NCBI GenBank assembly: GCA_007124075.1
Contig: SLFV01000052.1
Span: forward strand, 1-21,649
Direction: 5' to 3'
From: Roseimaritima sp.
GTDB taxonomy: Bacteria; Planctomycetota; Planctomycetia; Pirellulales; Pirellulaceae
DNA: 21,649 nucleotides
Part shown: positions 16,075-21,649 of the stretch, one piece after another
Layout: every line of letters begins with the position of its first letter
How positions within the stretch are numbered: the stretch's first letter is position 1
Translations under genes and position numbers: made by a program
Notes under the pieces: generated by a model
Seen by the model: only the letters and a program-made list of their open reading frames with translations
Databases searched by the model: none
Told to the model about the DNA's origin: nothing

Positions 16075-18801
16075 ATGGCCGCTTCTGACGTCAGATCGAT
16101 CGCCGAAGATGAATTGAAGCAAGCAATGGGAGAACGATCGTTTCATGATGTTGACCCTGCCGAAACGGCTGAATGGTTGTCGTCGTTGGAATATGTTTTG
16201 CAAAGCAAGGGTCCTGAGCGGGTCCGTTTCTTATTAGACCAACTGCGTGACCGGGCCTCCACGCAAGGCGTGCAGGTTCCTTCGGAAACGGAGACCCCCT
16301 ACGTCAACACGATCGCTCGCAAGGATCAACCTGCGTTTCCTGGCAACCGCGAACTAGAACGGCGAATCAAGTCGATCATCCGCTGGAATGCGATGGCGAT
16401 GGTGACGCGTGGCAATAAACGGAGCGAAGGAATCGGCGGTCACATCAGCACCTACGCTTCCTCCGCAACGTTGTATGAAGTCGCCTTCAACCATTTTTTT
16501 CGCGGTCGCGGCCAGGATGGCTACTCGGGTGACACGATCTATTTCCAAGGGCACGCGTCACCGGGGATGTACGCTCGCGCCTTTCTTGAGGGTCGGCTTA
16601 CCGAGCAGCATCTGGAGAATTTTCGCCGGGAACTTGGCGCTGGGGGAGGACTGAGCAGTTATCCGCACCCGTGGCTGATGCCCGATTTTTGGGAATATCC
16701 AACCGTATCGATGGGCCTGGGACCGATCATGGCGATCTACCAGGCTAGGTTTAACGAGTACCTGCAGGATCGCGGCCTGAAAGACACCGGTCAACAGCGT
16801 GTGTGGGCCTTTTTAGGCGATGGCGAATGCGACGAACCCGAGACGTTGGGGGCGATCACGTTGGCCGCGCGTGAAAAATTGGACAACCTCATTTTCGTCA
16901 TCAACTGCAATTTGCAACGTCTGGACGGTCCCGTCCGTGGCAATGGGAAGATCGTACAAGAACTGGAATCGATCTTCCGCGGTGCGGGTTGGAACGTCAT
17001 TAAGGTCGTCTGGGGGGACGACTGGGACGACTTACTGGAACGCGACACCTCAGGGTTGTTGGTGCGTCGCATGGGCGAAGTGGTTGATGGTCAGTACCAA
17101 AAATATACCGCAATGCCCGGCAGTTACATTCGCGAACATTTCTTTGGGAAGTATCCAGAACTACTGGAGTTGGTGAAAGGATACAGTGACGAGCGGCTCG
17201 AAAAAATGCGTCGCGGAGGGCATGACCCGGAGAAGGTTTTTGCTGCGTATCACCAAGCGGTTCACTGCAGGAATGGACGACCCACGGTGATTCTTGCAAA
17301 AACGGTCAAGGGTTACGGATTGGGGGAGGCTGGCGAAGGTCGGAATATTGCCCACAACCAAAAGAAGCTTAATGAGGAGGAGTTGCTGGAATTCCGCACG
17401 CGTTTTGGGATCCCGATCAGCGACGAGGAGGTTGGCAAGGCACCTTTTTACAAGCCACCAGCCAACAGTGCCGAAATTCGTTACTTGCAAGAACGCCGTG
17501 AAGCGCTTGGTGGCTACGCGCCGTCGCGTCCAACCGAACCTCCGCAACTGGAGGTTCCGCGTTTGGCGGACTACACCAAGCATACGGGCAGTTCGCAGGG
17601 TAAACCGATGAGCACGACGATGGGTTTCGTCCGGTTGCTGACGGACATCTGCAAGGACAAGAAAATCGGCAAGTACATCGTGCCAATCGTGCCCGACGAA
17701 TCGAGAACGTTCGGTATGGAAGGGATGTTTCGGCAGGTTGGTATTTACGCTCATGCCGGGCAGTTGTACGAACCGGTCGACAGCAAACAAGTGTTGTATT
17801 ACAAGGAAGCGCGTGATGGCCAAATCCTGGAGGAAGGGATTACCGAAGCGGGATCGATGAGTAGTTTTAATGCGGTTGGGACTGCGTACAGCATGCATGG
17901 AATCAACATGATTCCGTTTTACATTTACTACAGCATGTTCGGATTCCAGCGGATTGGTGATTTGATTTGGGCTGCGGCAGACATGCGAGCCAAGGGATTC
18001 CTGATCGGTGGGACAGCCGGTCGCACGACGCTCAACGGCGAAGGTTTGCAGCACCAGGATGGGCACAGCCTGCTAAACGCGATCGCGTTCCCGACGGTGC
18101 GCGCCTACGACCCCGCATTCGCATACGAAACGACCGTGATTGTTTTGGATGGTTTAAAGCGTCTGTACGAAGACGGGGAGGACGGTATTTATTACATCAC
18201 GGCCGAAAACGACAACTATGTCCATCCGGAGATGCCCGAAGGGGTGGAAGAAGGTATCGTCAAGGGGATGTATAAATTCCGTTCCCAGGAAGTGGACTCA
18301 CCGATTGCTCGCGTGCAATTGTTCGGTAGCGGTGCGATCCTTAACGGGGTCCTTGCGGCGCAGGAGTTGTTGGCGGAAAAATATAACATCGCCAGTGATG
18401 TTTGGAGTGTTACTAGCTACACGCAATTGCGCCGTGAGGCAGCGGAGTGTCAACGTTGGAACATGTTGCATCCCACCGAAAAACCACGCGTCAGTTTTTT
18501 GGAGCGGCAATTGGAAGGGCTGGAGGGTCCGTTTATTTCTGCCAGCGATTATGTTCGCGCGTTGGGCGAGCAACTGACGCCCTGGATTCCCGGGGATTAC
18601 TTTGTGTTGGGTACCGATGGGATGGGCCGCAGCGAAACCCGGCAGGCGTTACGCCGCCACTTCGAAGTCGACGCGGAATCGATAACGATCGCCACGCTGT
18701 ATCGTCTAAGCAAATCGGGAGTTTTGACGGCTGCCGATGTCAATCGTGCGATCGACGACCTGAATTACGATCGCGAAAAGCCGGATCCGTATTTCGCCTA
18801 A
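16075..18801 (+). CDS. aceE: Pyruvate dehydrogenase E1, homodimeric type
   Basis: The 908-residue thiamine-diphosphate enzyme decarboxylates pyruvate and acetylates the lipoyl group of E2, feeding acetyl-CoA synthesis. It closely follows the E. coli AceE pattern (887 residues) along its whole length. The active-site histidine segment G-G-H-I-S-T-Y-A-S-S-A-T is near 121-132, the ThDP/Mg motif begins G-D-G-E-C-D-E-P-E at 248-256 and ends N-C-N-L-Q-R-L-D-G-P-V at 277-287. The transketolase-like centre has F-G-F-Q-R-I-G-D-L-I-W and G-R-T-T-L-N-G-E-G-L-Q-H. Start is 16075 because AAGGA (16061-16065) lies 9 bases upstream; an upstream in-frame ATG at 16012 lacks one. aceF follows after 93 bases on the same strand, giving an aceEF operon. 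This E1 type is the single-chain form, not the alpha/beta heterodimer. Confidence 0.98.
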   Translation: MAASDVRSIAEDELKQAMGERSFHDVDPAETAEWLSSLEYVLQSKGPERVRFLLDQLRDRASTQGVQVPSETETPYVNTIARKDQPAFPGNRELERRIKSIIRWNAMAMVTRGNKRSEGIGGHISTYASSATLYEVAFNHFFRGRGQDGYSGDTIYFQGHASPGMYARAFLEGRLTEQHLENFRRELGAGGGLSSYPHPWLMPDFWEYPTVSMGLGPIMAIYQARFNEYLQDRGLKDTGQQRVWAFLGDGECDEPETLGAITLAAREKLDNLIFVINCNLQRLDGPVRGNGKIVQELESIFRGAGWNVIKVVWGDDWDDLLERDTSGLLVRRMGEVVDGQYQKYTAMPGSYIREHFFGKYPELLELVKGYSDERLEKMRRGGHDPEKVFAAYHQAVHCRNGRPTVILAKTVKGYGLGEAGEGRNIAHNQKKLNEEELLEFRTRFGIPISDEEVGKAPFYKPPANSAEIRYLQERREALGGYAPSRPTEPPQLEVPRLADYTKHTGSSQGKPMSTTMGFVRLLTDICKDKKIGKYIVPIVPDESRTFGMEGMFRQVGIYAHAGQLYEPVDSKQVLYYKEARDGQILEEGITEAGSMSSFNAVGTAYSMHGINMIPFYIYYSMFGFQRIGDLIWAAADMRAKGFLIGGTAGRTTLNGEGLQHQDGHSLLNAIAFPTVRAYDPAFAYETTVIVLDGLKRLYEDGEDGIYYITAENDNYVHPEMPEGVEEGIVKGMYKFRSQEVDSPIARVQLFGSGAILNGVLAAQELLAEKYNIASDVWSVTSYTQLRREAAECQRWNMLHPTEKPRVSFLERQLEGLEGPFISASDYVRALGEQLTPWIPGDYFVLGTDGMGRSETRQALRRHFEVDAESITIATLYRLSKSGVLTAADVNRAIDDLNYDREKPDPYFA

Positions 18802-18894
18802 TTTGTACGTCGTTACGCTTCTGTTCGCTGGGCGTTTGGCATGGGTTTGCCATCGTTAACCGACATTGTTTCCTCTAATCATCCTGCATCATTT

Positions 18895-20358
18895 ATGGCT
18901 ATCGAAGCAGTTAAATTGCCCGAGTTGAGTGACGGTGTAGATTCCGGCGACATCTTGGAACTGTATGTTTCCGAAGGGGACAGCGTTACCGAAGGACAAG
19001 ATATCCTGGAGATCGAAACCGATAAGGCGACGGTCCCAGTTTCTTCCAGCGTCAGCGGTAAGGTCGTCGAGATCTTGGTGAAGCAGGGGGACAAGGTCCC
19101 GATTGGTGGCTTACTGATAAAGGTGGATTCCGCGGCCTCGCCGTCCGATGCAAAGGCTCCTTCGAAACCGGAACCCGAGCAGGCACAGCCTGCCTCCGAA
19201 CCGCAACCACCGCAGGCCGAGAGCACGCGGGAGGAAATCGATCGTTCGCCACCTGCAGAAACGCCCCCCCCCGTTCCATCAAGCTCGTCGCCTCCCGCCG
19301 CACCTGTCGCCTCGGCGTCGGTGCCGCAGACCAGTCCCACCCCGACTTCCCCGTCGGTAGCCACGGCGCCGACGGGCGGCGATTCGGCAGGGATGATCCC
19401 CGCGGGTCCTGCAATTCGGCGATTGTCTCGGGAAATGGGTGTGGATTTGACCATGGTCACCGGCACCGGCGAAGGGGGGCGAATCACACGGGAAGATGTA
19501 ATGGAAGTGGTTCGCCAGGCCAACGCGGCGGTTCGTCAGGCGGGCAGCACGATGATGGTCGCCAGCGGTCAAACAACGATCACCCGTCCCCAGGAAACCA
19601 AGCCCTCAAGTGGATCGGCGTCGCTGCCGGGCACTGCGGACCAAGATGACTTTGGTCCGATCCGCGTAGAACGAATGACAAAGATTCGCCGCACCATCGC
19701 CGCGCAGATGCATGCCAGTTGGTCCAGCGTTCCCCGCGTCACAAATTTTGACGACGCGGATATCACCGATCTGGAGCAATTACGATCCAGCAGTAAGGAG
19801 GACTACGCAGCGCAAGGGATCAAGCTGACCACGATGCCGTTTTTGATTAAGGCGGTGGCGACCGCGCTACGGCATCACCCCGCGATCAATGCGGTCATCG
19901 ACGACGAAAACGAACAGGTGATTTACAAAGATTACGTCAACATTGGAATCGCGGTCGACACCGACCGTGGCTTGGTGGTCCCCGTGATGCGGGACGTTGA
20001 TCGGCAGGGCGTACCCGACGTCGCTCGTGGTTTGGCTGAGATGGCTGGCAAGGTCCGTGGAGGTCAGTTTGGCGTCAATGACCTGCGTGGGGGAACCTTC
20101 ACGATCAGCAATTTGGGGGCGATTGGCGGCCAATACAGCACCCCGATCGTTAACATTCCGGAAGTGGCGATCCTGCTGGTCGGACGCAGTCGTAAACTGC
20201 CGGTCGTTATGCCTGATGACTCGATTAAGCCGCGGCTGATGATGCCGCTCAGCCTGTCCTACGATCATCGCCTGGTCGATGGTGGAACTGCGGCGCGTTT
20301 TTTGAACGATGTGATCGGCTATCTCGAATCGCCCAGTCGTTTACTGCTGGCCCTGTAG
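18895..20358 (+). CDS. aceF: Dihydrolipoamide acetyltransferase, PDH E2
   Basis: The 487-residue E2 core moves the acetyl group from E1 to coenzyme A. One lipoyl domain (about 1-80) has the lipoylation site E-T-D-K-A at Lys44. A long Pro/Ala/Ser/Gln-rich flexible linker (about 81-165) leads to the peripheral-subunit-binding domain (about 167-203, I-P-A-G-P-A-I-R-R-L-S-R-E ... G-G-R-I-T-R-E-D-V). The catalytic domain (about 255-487) ends with D-H-R-L-V-D-G, giving catalytic His458 and Asp462. Having one lipoyl domain differs from the three of E. coli AceF. Start is set at 18895 because the protein then begins M-A-I-E-A-V-K-L-P like its family; an ATG 54 bases earlier is possible but adds atypical residues. 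No clear ribosome site. The E3 gene (lpd) is absent from the window. Confidence 0.97.
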   Translation: MAIEAVKLPELSDGVDSGDILELYVSEGDSVTEGQDILEIETDKATVPVSSSVSGKVVEILVKQGDKVPIGGLLIKVDSAASPSDAKAPSKPEPEQAQPASEPQPPQAESTREEIDRSPPAETPPPVPSSSSPPAAPVASASVPQTSPTPTSPSVATAPTGGDSAGMIPAGPAIRRLSREMGVDLTMVTGTGEGGRITREDVMEVVRQANAAVRQAGSTMMVASGQTTITRPQETKPSSGSASLPGTADQDDFGPIRVERMTKIRRTIAAQMHASWSSVPRVTNFDDADITDLEQLRSSSKEDYAAQGIKLTTMPFLIKAVATALRHHPAINAVIDDENEQVIYKDYVNIGIAVDTDRGLVVPVMRDVDRQGVPDVARGLAEMAGKVRGGQFGVNDLRGGTFTISNLGAIGGQYSTPIVNIPEVAILLVGRSRKLPVVMPDDSIKPRLMMPLSLSYDHRLVDGGTAARFLNDVIGYLESPSRLLLAL

Positions 20359-20478
20359 GCTTAGACAAGCCGCGAGTCGGTCAAAATGGGTTCGGTTCCC
20401 AAACGGATAAGCATTACGGACCACGAAATTTGCCGCAGGCAGGGTGCGGGTCCTGAAGGGGGGCTGGATTTCACCACG

Positions 20479-20680
20479 CTCGGCACCGGCTTATCTAATC
20501 CGTCATTGTTGGCAAAGTGGGTGCGGATTTCGGCACGGCCGCCACATCGCGGCGGGGAGGCAGGGTTCCGACAACGCCCGGTTTTGCGACTTGTTTGTCC
20601 AGATCGCCCAAAACATGGGTGTGGAAACCGACCGGTTTGGTAGCAGCGCCGGCACAAGCGTGAGGGGACTTCAGTCCTGA
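20479..20680 (+). pseudogene. Frameshifted C-terminal remnant of a DUF1552-type protein
   Basis: Read in one frame, 20528-20680 encodes F-R-H-G-R-H-I-A-A-G, then D-L-F-V-Q-I-A-Q-N-M-G-V-E-T-D-R-F-G-S-S-A-G-T, ending in G-L-Q-S and a stop. This matches my recollection of the C-terminus of secreted planctomycete DUF1552 proteins (pattern G-G-F-R-H-G-x-H-I ... L-G-V-x-T-D-x-F-G-x-S-x-G-x-L). Just upstream, in a frame shifted by one base, L-G-T-G-L-S-N (20479-20499) and S-L-L-A (20503-20514) resemble the segment that normally precedes it. No start or long N-terminal part is seen. It therefore looks like the tail of a deleted gene, broken by at least one frameshift. The function of the family is unknown. 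The match is from memory of family patterns, not a database search. Confidence 0.55.
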
Positions 20681-20787
20681 TCGTCAGCGATCGCAAAACA
20701 GTGATCACCAGCGCCATGGCTGGCCGGACCGATCTGCCGTCCCTGCGGTGGCTTTGGCAAGAAACAGGAAAATCGAAAGGTCGGCCA

Positions 20788-20808
20788 GGGGCATCCCCCC
20801 CTTTTTTT
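20788..20808 (+). terminator. Weak terminator-like GGGG/CCCC hairpin with C7T7 run
   Basis: GGGG (20788-20791), a 3-base loop CAT, CCCC and then CCC plus seven T. The stem is only 4 bp, so it may be no more than a low-complexity run. Its position downstream of aceEF and the remnant, before the next + strand gene, is suitable for a transcription end. Confidence 0.22.
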
Positions 20809-21058
20809 CCAAACCCCACTGCATGAAAATCGACGACGGCGATGTATCCACAACGATCCGTAGAAAACCGCAAAATGTCGTCAGCCGTTCTGGATGCCTT
20901 TTAAGTGGTTTTGCGTTGTACAACTGCAACTCGCGGGGCAGGGGAATTCCTGAATACCCAAGCGATGTATGGGACGATCCCGGAGGTCCGAGGGCGGGTC
21001 GCCAGCCAGGCCTGGACGGGATGGTAATGCACAGACAACCTTCCAACGAATGTTCCGA

Positions 21059-21649
21059 ATGATAACCGCAGCAATTCCCTTCGTCCGCTATACGATCATC
21101 CTCGCAGTGCTAATCCCCGCGTGCGCTGTCCCGAGCGCATGCTCGGCTCAGTCGTCCGATCATCGGGAGTTTGCGGAGCTGAAAAAGGATGCGGAGAAAC
21201 ACTTTCGTAAACATGTCAGCCCGTTTATCAAAACTTACTGTCTGGAGTGCCACCAGAATCGGCGGCCGACCCAAGCGGGCCTCAGTTTCACTCCGGCTCT
21301 GGACACGCCGGGGCATGCTGCCTTCAGCGAGAAGTGGAAGAAATCCGCCGCGAGAGTGAAAACACACGACATGCCGCCGGAGGGCTTGGAGCAGCCGACC
21401 GATAAAGAACGTGAGATGTTCACGCAATGGCTGCACAAGCTGAAGTATCTTAGCCCCAAAGATCCAGGCACGTTTGTCATTCGCCGTTTGACCAAGACCG
21501 AATACGGCAACACACTGCGCGATTTGTTTGGAGTCGATCCCACGATCGCCGATGCGTTACCGGACGAGGTGAGCGGCGAGGGGTATCTCAATTCGATTTC
21601 CCCGCTGCAACTCGAACAGTATCTCTTGATCACCGAAGAAGTACTGAAC
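21059..21649 (+). CDS. Secreted DUF1587/DUF1592-type protein with CxxCH, 3' truncated
   Basis: The frame runs open to the window edge; 197 residues are visible of a protein usually around 700 or more. An N-terminal hydrophobic segment (about 10-29, ending near A-C-S-A-Q) is a signal peptide, possibly with a lipobox-like Cys. A C-L-E-C-H motif (61-65) in Y-C-L-E-C-H-Q-N is the heme-c site of the planctomycete cytochrome-like domain, followed by M-P-P-E-G (105-109). From about 140, I-R-R-L-T-K-T-E-Y-G-N-T-L-R-D-L-F-G-V-D is the start of DUF1587, with L-P-D-E-V-S-G-E-G-Y-L-N after it. The role of these large secreted proteins is not established; polymer handling has been suggested. An in-frame ATG at 21050 is an equally possible start; no ribosome site decides. 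Such genes are normally followed by a DUF1552 gene, which would lie outside the window. Confidence 0.9.
   Translation, partial: MITAAIPFVRYTIILAVLIPACAVPSACSAQSSDHREFAELKKDAEKHFRKHVSPFIKTYCLECHQNRRPTQAGLSFTPALDTPGHAAFSEKWKKSAARVKTHDMPPEGLEQPTDKEREMFTQWLHKLKYLSPKDPGTFVIRRLTKTEYGNTLRDLFGVDPTIADALPDEVSGEGYLNSISPLQLEQYLLITEEVLN

Larger units (their letters stand above)
20359..21049. other. Gap after aceF containing a gene remnant
   Basis: About 690 bases without an intact gene. A 5-bp hairpin GGCTT/AAGCC (20358-20371) directly overlaps the end of aceF but has no T-run. The stretch 20479-20680 looks like a decayed DUF1552-type coding end. From 20681 to about 21040 I see no coding pattern. A C7T7 run at 20795-20808 follows GGGG-CAT-CCCC and could be a weak terminator for + strand transcripts. 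Open frames of 170 codons (minus) and 104 codons (plus) lack any recognisable family. Confidence 0.6.

Noticed and set aside
17161..18066. Open frame of 301 codons on the minus strand
   Set aside because: It is antisense to the conserved centre of aceE and has no recognisable domain.
18879..19523. Gly/Ser-rich open frame of 214 codons on the minus strand
   Set aside because: It is the reverse of the Pro/Ala-rich linker of aceF; the composition follows from that linker.
20361..20873. Open frame of 170 codons on the minus strand after aceF
   Set aside because: No family pattern, no ribosome site, and it overlaps the DUF1552-like remnant on the plus strand.

Overview
This 21.6 kb stretch looks like the chromosome of a planctomycete, probably of the Pirellulaceae/Rhodopirellula type. 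Three things point there: a secreted sulfatase beside a sialidase-like protein; a Tat-exported Gfo/Idh/MocA oxidoreductase; and the start of a large secreted DUF1587/DUF1592-type protein with a CxxCH motif, a family greatly expanded in this phylum. Genes are mixed on both strands with short operons, and several intergenic gaps are long. Lineage is inferred from gene families, not from a marker gene such as 16S rRNA.

Left part (1-4130): a 5'-truncated sialidase-like propeller protein (+) converges on a secreted type I sulfatase (-), and their stop codons share bases. Together they suggest processing of sulfated or sialylated glycans outside the cytoplasm. A 429-base gap follows, containing a row of hairpins that ends in a terminator-like structure just before a ROK-family sugar kinase/regulator (+).

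Middle part (4131-11205): the ROK gene converges on purB (-), which follows a secreted protein with secretin-like small domains (-). A small HEAT/TPR-like protein (+) converges on the Tat-exported oxidoreductase (-), which lies downstream of a class I SAM methyltransferase (-). The methyltransferase stop codon lies inside a 22-bp tandem duplication, and a G-quadruplex-type motif sits ahead of the oxidoreductase.

Right part (11393-21649) is mostly core metabolism and translation: gap (glycolytic GAPDH) converging on bcp (thiol peroxidase), then rsfS-argS as a tight pair, then aceE-aceF (pyruvate dehydrogenase E1 and E2; the E3 subunit is not in this window). GAPDH and PDH link lower glycolysis to acetyl-CoA. 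After aceF lies a 690-base region holding what looks like a decayed, frameshifted C-terminus of a DUF1552 protein. It is followed by the truncated start of a DUF1587/DUF1592-type gene, the usual partner of DUF1552 genes.

I see no CRISPR array, intact insertion sequence, prophage, tRNA or rRNA, and no clearly new multi-gene system. The best leads are the DUF1552 remnant, the structured leader before the ROK gene, the interleaved inverted repeats before aceE, the G4 motif, the ArgRS insertion, and the secretin-domain protein without a barrel.
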